Part shown: in pieces, positions 24,835 to 31,547 of the stretch
Layout: each line of letters begins with the position of its first letter
Numbering within the stretch: position 1 is the stretch's first letter
Notes under the pieces: model-generated
The model's database searches: none
What the model was told of the DNA's origin: nothing
Seen by the model: only the letters and a program-made list of their open reading frames with translations
Position numbers and translations under genes: made by a program
DNA from: Nocardia nova
Lineage (GTDB): Bacteria > Actinomycetota > Actinomycetes > Mycobacteriales > Mycobacteriaceae
DNA length: 64,000 nt
Direction of reading: 5' to 3'
NCBI RefSeq assembly: GCF_002933465.1
Contig: NZ_PSZE01000030.1
Span: 20,330 to 84,329 of the forward strand

Positions 24835-25458
24835 TCAGCCGAAGATGAGGCCCTTGCCCTGAGTGACGGCCTTGGCGAAGCGCTCCTGCACGTCGGCCCA
24901 GTTGACGACGTTCCAGAACGCCTTCACATAGTCGGCCTTGACGTTCTTGTACTGCAGGTAGAAGGCGTGCTCCCACATGTCGACCTGCAGCAGCGGAATG
25001 ATGCCGAGCGGCACGTTGGCCTGCTGGTCGTACAGCTGGAAGGTCAGCAGCTTCTGGCCCAGGGTGTCGTAACCCAGCACGGCCCAGCCCGAACCCTGCA
25101 GGCCGTTGGCGGCAGCGGTGAACTGCGCGCGGAACTTGTCGAACGATCCGAACTGGTCGTCGATCGCGGCGGCCAGGTCCCCGACCGGCTTGTCGCCGCC
25201 GTTGGGGGACAGGTTCTTCCACCAGATCGAGTGGTTCACGTGACCACCGAGGTGGAAGGCCAGGTTCTTCTCGTGCAGGAAGATCGCGCCGTGGTCCTCG
25301 GCCTCGCGCGCGGCTTCCAGCTTCTCGAGCGCGGTGTTGACGCCGGCGACGTATGCGGCGTGATGCTTCGAGTGGTGAATCTCGTTGATCTGCCCGGAGA
25401 TGTGAGGCTCCAAGGCGCCGTAGTCGTAATCCAGATCTGGCAGCGTGTACTCAGCCAC
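24835..25458 (-). CDS. sodA: Superoxide dismutase, Fe/Mn family
   Basis: A 207-residue Fe/Mn superoxide dismutase that converts superoxide to oxygen and peroxide. The metal ligands are visible: histidine in INEIHHSKHHAAYVAG, histidine in GGHVNHSIWWKNL, and Asp and His in DMWEHAFYLQYKNVKADY. There is no classical signal peptide; the mycobacterial homologue is nevertheless found outside the cell, so export is possible. The choice between iron and manganese cannot be settled by eye. The start is GTG 25458, with AGGAAGGGA upstream. It is monocistronic, with a terminator 15 bases downstream. Confidence 0.97.
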   Translation of the reverse strand: MAEYTLPDLDYDYGALEPHISGQINEIHHSKHHAAYVAGVNTALEKLEAAREAEDHGAIFLHEKNLAFHLGGHVNHSIWWKNLSPNGGDKPVGDLAAAIDDQFGSFDKFRAQFTAAANGLQGSGWAVLGYDTLGQKLLTFQLYDQQANVPLGIIPLLQVDMWEHAFYLQYKNVKADYVKAFWNVVNWADVQERFAKAVTQGKGLIFG

Positions 25459-25719
25459 GATGTCCCTTCCTCATGATGTCGGCGCGTGTACCCGGTCTTG
25501 TCGAGCACACCAACCTTCATTCGTACACCCGCTCGATGCAACCGGGTCCGGTCCACCCTAGATTCCCACGGCCCGAAATCGACTGCGCGGCCAGGATCGA
25601 GGGCGCATGCCCGAGATATGCCCCGGTTCGGAGATTTATTCACGCTGAACGCATGTCGGCGCCCATGTCGCGCGGATCGGCGATACCGGGTTCCGCCACT
25701 TCGGCGGCGCGATCCGTGC

Positions 25720-26334
25720 CTACATCGGCGGTGCGACGTCGGGCAGCATGGTGCGCGGATCGCACGAGTCGTGCGCCTTCCACCAGCGCCGCGCGCCGGC
25801 CACGAATTCGTCGAGACCGAGCAGACTTCCGTCGGCGGTCTCGATGGTGACGTCCTCGAACCAGACCCGCACATCCAGTTCGCGGGGATCGGTTCCCTCC
25901 TGCTGGGAGAACTCCAGGACGTGGGCAGGGGTCCGATCGCTGATCGTGGTGTCGAAGCTCAGCAGCTCGCGCCACAGCGCCCAGCCGCTGTCGTCGACGT
26001 CGATGAAATCCCAGCCGTGCAGGGCGCCGCCGCCGAATCCGGCAATGGCATCCCCGAGGGTGTCGAGGGTGAGGGGGAAGATGTGCGGTTCCAGATCGTC
26101 CCAGCGCTGCTGGCGCAGGGATGCCGCGACTCGGCTGACCCCGGACAGGGTGAGCGACACCCGGCCGTCGGCGGGCTGACCGTTAACGGGGAGGGTGAGC
26201 ACCTCCAAGTCGATTCGAAGTCGTGCGTCCGCAGCGTCGACCACGAGTCCGAGGCAGGTCGCCTCGGCGAGTGCGGTGTTGAGCCCGGCCGTATCCAATT
26301 CCAACGTGTCGAGTAACGCCCTGCTCGCGTCCAT
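25720..26334 (-). CDS. Conserved hypothetical protein
   Basis: A 204-residue protein starting at ATG 26334 (MDASRALLDTLELDTAGLNT). No signal peptide, membrane helix or catalytic motif is apparent. It is acidic and rich in beta-strand patterns; a tryptophan-rich middle (LHGWDFIDVDDSGWALWREL) and a C-terminal GARRWWKAHDSCDP stand out. I do not recognise the family, though the codon use is typical of the genome. It lies upstream of sodA on the same strand with 261 bases between, so a shared transcript is unlikely. Confidence 0.7.
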   Translation of the reverse strand: MDASRALLDTLELDTAGLNTALAEATCLGLVVDAADARLRIDLEVLTLPVNGQPADGRVSLTLSGVSRVAASLRQQRWDDLEPHIFPLTLDTLGDAIAGFGGGALHGWDFIDVDDSGWALWRELLSFDTTISDRTPAHVLEFSQQEGTDPRELDVRVWFEDVTIETADGSLLGLDEFVAGARRWWKAHDSCDPRTMLPDVAPPM

Positions 26335-26513
26335 AGCGTCAGGCTACCGATTGCCCGCCGTCAAGCTCGGTATTTCGGTTTCTCGCTAGTGTTGTCGTTT
26401 TTTTGCCGAAGGGAGGGAACCGATCGGTCAGACCGCCCGTCCAAGTATGTGTCGGGTTCTCGTAGCGGCCGGTGACACGCCGTTGACCAGCGCAGAGGCC
26501 CGCAGGCGGCGGC

Positions 26514-26557
26514 GGGGGCCGCTCCGGGACGAGGAGGGGAGTCCCGGAGCGGCCCCC
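26514..26557 (+). terminator. Long orphan hairpin, terminator-like
   Basis: Arms of 17 perfectly paired bases (26514-26530 with 26541-26557; left arm begins GGGGGCCGCTCC) surround a ten-base loop. A TTTT run starts seven bases beyond the right arm on the plus strand. No plus-strand gene ends upstream, so it may end an unseen small RNA or attenuate the rhodanese transcript. Confidence 0.6.
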
Positions 26558-26613
26558 GGTTCCGTTTTCCCGAATCGGTTGATGCGAACCGACCGGTCTC
26601 GCAAGTCGCAACC

Positions 26614-26643
26614 TGTGGATGAGGTTGTGGATTATGTGGATAA
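26614..26643 (-). repeat. Three DnaA-box-like 9-mers in tandem
   Basis: Read on the minus strand these are TTATCCACA (26643-26635), TAATCCACA (26634-26626) and TCATCCACA (26622-26614). The first equals the E. coli DnaA box consensus. All share ATCCACA and the same orientation, with start spacings of 9 and 12 bases. No dnaA, dnaN or gyrB gene is nearby, so this is not oriC. Confidence 0.55.
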
Positions 26644-26782
26644 CTGGGGTGAGATATACACAGGTCAGTTTGCCCCGGGTGTGCGGCACGATATCGACGG
26701 CTGGAACAAACCTGGAGTTCACCCAGGCGATCGACTGCCGGGTCTCCCCGCCGATCCGGGGGACATGGCAGGATCGTCAATT

Positions 26783-27166
26783 GTGACGAGCTCCGAAATC
26801 CCCTCGGTGCCGGTCCAGGATCTGCCTGCCGAATTCGACGCCGCACCGTCGGCGGGTGCCGGATCCGGCGCCGGCACCCGGTCCGCGATCCTGCTCGATG
26901 TCCGCGAGGACGACGAATGGCAGCTCGGCCACGCGCCGGCCGCGCTGCACATTCCAATGGTCGACGTGCCCGCACGCCTGGACGAACTGGACTACGACGC
27001 CGAGATCTACGTGGTCTGCCGGCACGGCGGGCGCTCGATCGAGGTCGCCAAGTATCTGGCGTACGCGGGCTTCGAGGTCTACCAGGTCGTCGGCGGCATG
27101 GTCGCCTGGCAGCAGGCCGGCCGCCCACTGAGCGCCTCGGGCGATCACCAGGCGAAAATCTACTGA
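26783..27166 (+). CDS. Single-domain rhodanese
   Basis: A 127-residue rhodanese-like sulfurtransferase. LLDVREDDEWQLGHAPAALH is the CH2A-type N-terminal motif and the active-site loop is VVCRHGGRS, with the catalytic cysteine followed by an arginine- and glycine-rich loop typical of PspE/GlpE-like enzymes. These move sulfane sulfur to thiols or cyanide in the cytoplasm. I prefer GTG 26783, which has AGGA nine bases upstream; ATG 26765 in the same frame is an alternative adding six residues. It is spaced 75 bases from the downstream DUF4328 gene. Confidence 0.88.
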   Translation: MTSSEIPSVPVQDLPAEFDAAPSAGAGSGAGTRSAILLDVREDDEWQLGHAPAALHIPMVDVPARLDELDYDAEIYVVCRHGGRSIEVAKYLAYAGFEVYQVVGGMVAWQQAGRPLSASGDHQAKIY

Positions 27167-27241
27167 CGAGCCGTCGAACACCACGAACGCAACCGCACAC
27201 CCGATGATGAAGGTCGACTGGATGGAAGGGGGAGCAGCCCG

Positions 27242-28354
27242 GTGAGTACGGTCGTGCAACCCTGCGCCCGGTGCGGCGCCCGCTGGGCGGTGCACGGCAC
27301 CCCGATGCACTGGTGCCCGCGCTGTCGCGGTGTGCTGCTGTCACCGGCGCCCGTCGACGCGCCTCCGGAACGGCGTAACTACCGCTGGGTGGCCCGCCCA
27401 CCGGGGCGGAGCCCGCGGGGCGAACGTCCGCGTCCGGCCTCGGTGATCGATCCGGCCACCCCGCGCTACACCGAGATTCCGCGCTGGGGACTGCAGGACC
27501 GGCCACCGCACATCGCCGCCACGCCGCAGAACCGGGTCCAGGCCGTCCTGCACTGGCTGACCGAACGCGTCGCCGGTCTGCTGCCGGCCACCGTCATCCT
27601 GTTCGGACTCTCGGCGGTCGCCGAATTCGGCCGCTATCTGATTCTGCTGCGCAACCGCACCCGGCTGATCCAGCCGCTGCTGCTGTTCTTCTCCGACCTC
27701 ACCGTCTACGCGACCTCGGTCGCCGCGCTGATCTGCGCGCTGGTCACCGCGGTGGGCCTGATCGGCTGGCTGGTCCGCGCGCGCCGCAGCGCCTATGCCG
27801 ACAACGGCCGCCGCGATCCCCGCTCCCTGCGGGCGCTGCTGTGCGGGGGGCTCATTCCGGTGGTCAATCTGGTCTGGCCGGGCGTTTTCCTCACCGAACT
27901 GGTCCGTCAGCTGGGTGGTGATCAGCGCACGCTGCGCGCGGTGCGGGTCTGGTGGTGTGTCTGGGTTCTCAACGGTGTGATGGTGATTGCCTCGCTGTTC
28001 TGGCGCACGGCCGATACGCTGCAGGGCCAAGCCGACGGTGTGATCTTCACGGTCTACACCGATCTGGTCGCGGTCGCGGCGGCGGTGCTGTCGCTGTGGG
28101 TGCTGCGGATGTGCGAGGGTCGTGATCTGCGCGGCCGGATCCGGATGCCCAAGCGCTGGTTGCCCGCGACGGGTCCTGCGGTGCCGGTGATCGAGCCCGT
28201 CCATCCGGTCGCGGCGGCGGAAACCGGCAAGCGGGCGGCCGGCGACCACATCGAAGTACCGAACACCGAAGCCGAGCACACCGAAGCCGAGCACACCGAA
28301 GCGGAGCACACCGAAGCGGAGCGCGTCGAACAGGAGGAGGTCATGGCCAAGTGA
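27242..28354 (+). CDS. DUF4328 membrane protein with N-terminal zinc ribbon
   Basis: A 370-residue protein. It opens with two CxxC pairs (CARCGARW and WCPRCRG), a rubredoxin-like zinc ribbon. A proline-rich segment and about six hydrophobic helices follow (residues 110-300), matching the actinobacterial DUF4328 pattern. The C-terminal tail carries four tandem EHTEA-type pentapeptides, encoded by a 15-base DNA repeat at 28261-28325. The start is GTG 27242, with a GGGGGAG ribosome site. The stop overlaps the glpQ1 start by four bases (GTGA). Function is unknown; a membrane partner of the lipid-linked phosphodiesterase is possible from the coupling. Confidence 0.8.
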   Translation: MSTVVQPCARCGARWAVHGTPMHWCPRCRGVLLSPAPVDAPPERRNYRWVARPPGRSPRGERPRPASVIDPATPRYTEIPRWGLQDRPPHIAATPQNRVQAVLHWLTERVAGLLPATVILFGLSAVAEFGRYLILLRNRTRLIQPLLLFFSDLTVYATSVAALICALVTAVGLIGWLVRARRSAYADNGRRDPRSLRALLCGGLIPVVNLVWPGVFLTELVRQLGGDQRTLRAVRVWWCVWVLNGVMVIASLFWRTADTLQGQADGVIFTVYTDLVAVAAAVLSLWVLRMCEGRDLRGRIRMPKRWLPATGPAVPVIEPVHPVAAAETGKRAAGDHIEVPNTEAEHTEAEHTEAEHTEAERVEQEEVMAK

Positions 28355-29118
28355 GCCAGGGCAATCGCGCACCGTTCGTGGTCGCGCACCGGGGTGCGTC
28401 GGGGACCCGTCCCGAACACACCCTCGCGGCCTACGAGCTGGCATTGGAGGAGGGCGCCGACGGTGTCGAATGCGATGTCCGGCTGACCCGTGACGGTCAC
28501 CTGGTCTGTGTGCACGACCGCACCGTGGACCGCACCTCGTCCGGCACCGGCCTGGTCAGCGAGATGACCCTCGACGAGTTGCGTGAACTCGACTTCGGCG
28601 GTGACGGCAACCCCGCACCCGTGCTGACGCTGAGCGAGCTGATCACGCTGGTACTGGATTGGCGTAGCCGGCCGACCAAACTGTTCATCGAGACCAAACA
28701 TCCGGTCCGCTACGGCGCGCTGGTGGAGAACAAGGTGCTGGCCGAATTACAGCGCTTCGGCATCGCCACACCGGCCTCGGCCGACCATTCCCGGGCGGTC
28801 GTGATGTCGTTCGCCGCCACCGCGGTTTGGCGCATCCGCCGCGCCGCGCCGCTGCTGCCGACCGTGCTGCTCGGCGAATCCTCGCGTTACCTGGGCGGCA
28901 GCGCCGCCACGACGGTGGGTGCCACCGCGGTCGGCCCGTCGGTGAAAACCCTGCGCGAACATCCCGAATTGGTCGACAAGGCCGCGGCCGCCGGCCGCGC
29001 CACCTACTGCTGGACCGTCGACGATCCCCAGGATGTCGAATTGTGCGCGGAGCTGGGCGTCAGCTGGGTCGCGACCAACCACCCCGGCCGGACCAAAACC
29101 GTGCTGGACGGTATCTGA
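28351..29118 (+). CDS. glpQ1: Glycerophosphodiester phosphodiesterase
   Basis: A 255-residue GDPD enzyme that hydrolyses glycerophosphodiesters to glycerol-3-phosphate and an alcohol. Catalytic and calcium-binding residues are visible: VVAHRGASGTRPEHTLAAYE, ADGVECDVRLTRDGHLVCVH and the second histidine in CVHDRTVDR. No signal peptide is present, so it should act in the cytoplasm. The GTG start lies inside the upstream DUF4328 stop, giving tight coupling. The order of a membrane protein followed by glpQ1 recalls Rv3843c-Rv3842c of M. tuberculosis. Confidence 0.92.
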   Translation: MSQGNRAPFVVAHRGASGTRPEHTLAAYELALEEGADGVECDVRLTRDGHLVCVHDRTVDRTSSGTGLVSEMTLDELRELDFGGDGNPAPVLTLSELITLVLDWRSRPTKLFIETKHPVRYGALVENKVLAELQRFGIATPASADHSRAVVMSFAATAVWRIRRAAPLLPTVLLGESSRYLGGSAATTVGATAVGPSVKTLREHPELVDKAAAAGRATYCWTVDDPQDVELCAELGVSWVATNHPGRTKTVLDGI

Positions 29119-29165
29119 TCCACCCGGGCGGCACCGGCGGCCGACTCGATACGTCCCGCGCGGCG

Positions 29166-29237
29166 GATTCGGTGCGCCCCTGCGCGGCAGATTCGGTGCG
29201 CCCCTGCGCGGCAGATTCGGTGCGCCCCTGCGCGGCG
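29166..29237. repeat. 24-bp tandem repeat, three copies
   Basis: Three consecutive 24-base units start at 29166, 29190 and 29214, each reading GATTCGGTGCGCCCCTGCGC plus GGCA or GGCG. The array begins 48 bases after the glpQ1 stop and ends 32 bases before the next gene. It is too short and has no spacers, so it is not CRISPR. Confidence 0.9.
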
Positions 29238-29268
29238 GTGGCCGCGGGAACCTGTAGGTTCTGCGTTC

Positions 29269-30195
29269 GTGGGTAAGAGCAAGCGCAACAGTCCCAAGCC
29301 CGACAGTAATCGGGCTCAGCGCCTCGCCGAACGTCGTGCGGCGCAACAGCGGGCCGCCTCGGCCGTGACGCGCCCCTTCGCCGGGCTGGCCGCCGAATGC
29401 GACCTGGTCGCACTCCGCGAGTTCGTTCCATCGGCGACCGCGACCCTGGAACTCGCCGCCGGCGTTTCCGCCGAGCGCCCGGTGACCATGGCCACCGTGC
29501 TGCCCGGCGCCGTCGCCGCCCTGGTCCGCGCCGGTGACGAGCCGACCGGTTTCGTCGGTGCCCAGGTGCAGTTCCAGTCGGAGAATCCGGCCGCCGATCT
29601 GGCCGCCGCGATTCTGTGGACGCAGGCCGCCGAACCCGGCGCCTCGCTCACCGCGGCAAGCGAGGCCGCCCAGGACGCGGTGCCCCCGCTGACCGAGGTG
29701 ATCGACCCCAAGGCGTCTCTGGATCTGACCGTCCACCAGAACTTCCAGTGGTGGGTCCCGGAGGGTGTCACGCCGGATCCGCAGGTCGCCGCGACGATCG
29801 ACCAGGCCGATCAGGCGATCATGCCGTCGGACCGGCTGGCTCTCGGCGCCGAATCCGTGGGCGCGGCGTGGTGGGTCGATGCCGGGGAGAAGGCGCATCT
29901 ACGCTGGGTCCGGCCCGAGGACGAGGATGCCCTGATGCTGGCCCTCGCGCGTGTACACGCCGCGGGCGGACTGCACCTGGGCGACGGTTCCCGGTTCGCC
30001 GGCTCGTTCCGCACGCACGGCCTGCTGGTGCCGGTCTTCGATCTGGATCGCGAACGCCACCCGAGTGAATGGGTCACCCCCGCAACCGAATTCGGTGCTC
30101 GACTCGCCGACGCGTTGGCCTCCGACGCGCCGCTGACCTCGGACGAGCGGCGCTCGCGCGACGGGCTGCGCTCGCGGCAGGTCACCCTGCGTTAG
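29269..30195 (+). CDS. DUF5926 family protein
   Basis: A 308-residue cytoplasmic protein. The strongly basic N-terminus (MGKSKRNSPKPDSNRAQRLA followed by ERRAAQQRAA) is followed by an alpha/beta body with no membrane segment. The pattern matches a conserved actinobacterial family that I recall as DUF5926, whose members have been loosely annotated as SecA- or topoisomerase-related without evidence. The start is GTG 29269. It ends at a bidirectional terminator facing the ferritin gene. No function is assigned. Confidence 0.7.
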   Translation: MGKSKRNSPKPDSNRAQRLAERRAAQQRAASAVTRPFAGLAAECDLVALREFVPSATATLELAAGVSAERPVTMATVLPGAVAALVRAGDEPTGFVGAQVQFQSENPAADLAAAILWTQAAEPGASLTAASEAAQDAVPPLTEVIDPKASLDLTVHQNFQWWVPEGVTPDPQVAATIDQADQAIMPSDRLALGAESVGAAWWVDAGEKAHLRWVRPEDEDALMLALARVHAAGGLHLGDGSRFAGSFRTHGLLVPVFDLDRERHPSEWVTPATEFGARLADALASDAPLTSDERRSRDGLRSRQVTLR

Positions 30196-30240
30196 CGAAA
30201 CCCGCTGCGGGACAAGCTTTCCGCACCGGCTCCATACGAC

Positions 30241-30278
30241 GATGAGCTCGGCCCGCTGGACAATGGGCCGAGCTCATC
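30241..30278. terminator. Bidirectional terminator between DUF5926 and ferritin genes
   Basis: A perfect 14-pair stem, GATGAGCTCGGCCC (30241-30254) with its complement (30265-30278), and a ten-base loop. It lies between two convergent genes, 46 and 21 bases from their stops. Confidence 0.85.
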
Positions 30279-30298
30279 GCTTCGCTATTCGTGCGGCG

Positions 30299-30847
30299 TC
30301 AGATATTTCCGCCGGCCGCCGAGGGCGCCCCGGACGCATCGCTCGGTCCACTCATCTCGCGGGAGACGAAATATTCGAGATCGAACAGATTCGATCCGGC
30401 CCGGTCGGCGACGGTCAGTAGTGTGGTCATCCGCGCGACCTCTTCGACCTGTTCCTTCAGGAACCACTGCATGAACTGCTCGCCCAGGTAGTCGCCCTCC
30501 TCGCGGGCGGTGCTGGCCAGCTGGATGATCTGCTCGGTGACCGTCTTCTCCTGCCGCAGCGCCAATTGGATCGGCTCGCGCACATTCTCGAATTGCGAAA
30601 CCGCGGCGTCGACTCCGGAGAGTTCGACGCTCATATCCCGATCGAGGAAGTACCGCACGATCATCATCGCGTGATTGCGTTCCTCGATGGCCTGGGCATA
30701 GAAGTGTTTTGCCAGAACCGGCAGATCGGCGTTGTCGAACCACACCGCGATCGCGATGTACTGGTGCTCGGCATTGAATTCATGCCTGATCTGATCGTGG
30801 AGCAGGGCGTGAAATTTGCTGTGCGAGAAATCGGAGTGGCTGGACAT
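30299..30847 (-). CDS. bfrB: Ferritin, BfrB-like
   Basis: A 182-residue ferritin that oxidises Fe2+ and stores iron in a 24-subunit shell. The ferroxidase residues are complete: glutamate in QIRHEFNAEHQYIA, the ExxH in AIEERNHAMM, glutamate in ALRQEKTVTEQI and Gln/Glu in FLKEQVEEV. It closely follows the mycobacterial BfrB pattern, including the C-terminal AAGG tail. The start is ATG 30847; a TTG-initiated extension is less likely. An IdeR/DtxR-like palindrome 54 bases upstream suggests iron-dependent control, as for M. tuberculosis bfrB. Confidence 0.93.
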   Translation of the reverse strand: MSSHSDFSHSKFHALLHDQIRHEFNAEHQYIAIAVWFDNADLPVLAKHFYAQAIEERNHAMMIVRYFLDRDMSVELSGVDAAVSQFENVREPIQLALRQEKTVTEQIIQLASTAREEGDYLGEQFMQWFLKEQVEEVARMTTLLTVADRAGSNLFDLEYFVSREMSGPSDASGAPSAAGGNI

Positions 30848-30900
30848 GGGCCCGACATTAGTGCTGGTCAAGTTCGGCTGTCATCCAAGTACACCCTTAA

Positions 30901-30919
30901 TGAGGCAAGTGTTGCCTTA
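30901..30919 (-). promoter_or_regulatory. Candidate IdeR/DtxR box upstream of bfrB
   Basis: AGGCAA and TTGCCT (30903-30917) form a perfect six-base inverted repeat around three bases. In the 19-base IdeR frame the core AGG..A..CT..CCT positions are kept, although several others differ from the TTAGGTTAGGCTAACCTAA consensus. It is 54 bases upstream of the ferritin start. In M. tuberculosis IdeR activates bfrB from upstream boxes. Confidence 0.55.
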
Positions 30920-30997
30920 GTTGTCGGCGTCGCCCCTGCGGCGCGGCCGCATTCGGTGAATTCGTCGACTGCCTGCGATTTCGGACTTGCCCGCATT

Positions 30998-31537
30998 TCA
31001 TCGCCGCGCGCTTCCCGCGGGTTTCGGAGCGGAGGCATCGGGCGCTCGTGTGGCCGGAATCTCGCGCGCCACGAACTGCTCGATGTCGAAGAGATTGCCG
31101 GCCGCACGCTCGCAGACCGCCACCAGTGTGGTGAGCCGAGCCACCTTCTCGAGCTGGTCTTCGAGAAACCAGCGGACGGACTGTTCGCCGAGATAATCGC
31201 CCGCATCACGGGCGGTCCGGGTCAGCGTGGTGATGCGATCGGTCAGCTCCCGTTCGCGAGCCAGCAGGAATTCCACGGTGGCCGAAGGCGATTCGAATTC
31301 CGAACGCACCTCGTCGGTACCCGTGACCGTGACGGCGACATCCCGGTCGAGCAGATACTGCACCATCCGCAGGGCATGGGCGCGTTTGTCCTCCGCGCCC
31401 ATATAGCAAATTCGTGCCAGCTGCGGCAGCCGCTGCGCGTCGAAATAGACGGCGGCGGCGAGATATTGCTGCGAGGCGGTGAATTCGTGCCGTATCTGCG
31501 CGCGCAGGAGTTCGGGGAAGGGGCCGGTACCGGACAT
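30998..31537 (-). CDS. Second ferritin-like protein with altered ferroxidase site
   Basis: A 179-residue paralogue of the neighbouring ferritin. The shell architecture is conserved (RAQIRHEFTASQQYLAAAVY, VQYLLDRDVAV, GDYLGEQSVRWFLEDQLEKV). At the position of the ExxH motif, however, the sequence is GAEDKRAHAL: aligned with EERNH of BfrB, the ferroxidase glutamate is replaced by lysine while the histidine stays. This predicts weak or no ferroxidase activity, like animal L-chain ferritin, possibly co-assembling with BfrB. It starts 11 bases after the LCP gene ends, so it may share that transcript. Confidence 0.85.
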   Translation of the reverse strand: MSGTGPFPELLRAQIRHEFTASQQYLAAAVYFDAQRLPQLARICYMGAEDKRAHALRMVQYLLDRDVAVTVTGTDEVRSEFESPSATVEFLLARERELTDRITTLTRTARDAGDYLGEQSVRWFLEDQLEKVARLTTLVAVCERAAGNLFDIEQFVAREIPATRAPDASAPKPAGSARR

Positions 31538-31547
31538 GCCCCCGACG

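Larger units (their letters stand above)
26335..26782. other. Non-coding interval with hairpin and DnaA-box-like cluster
   Basis: This 448-base stretch between a minus-strand hypothetical and the rhodanese gene has no convincing gene. A plus-strand frame continuous with the rhodanese exists but lacks a start signal. The interval holds a poly-T run at 26399-26405, the 17-pair hairpin at 26514 and three DnaA-like 9-mers at 26614-26643. It could encode a small RNA, but I see no conserved RNA family. Confidence 0.5.

Noticed and set aside
26447..26782. N-terminal extension of the rhodanese frame
   Set aside because: The extension runs through the hairpin and DnaA-like boxes and has no ribosome site; the rhodanese fold starts after 26783.
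29166..29237. CRISPR-like array
   Set aside because: Direct repeats abut with no spacers and there are no cas genes; it is a simple tandem repeat. The same holds for the arrays at 2119 and 42331.
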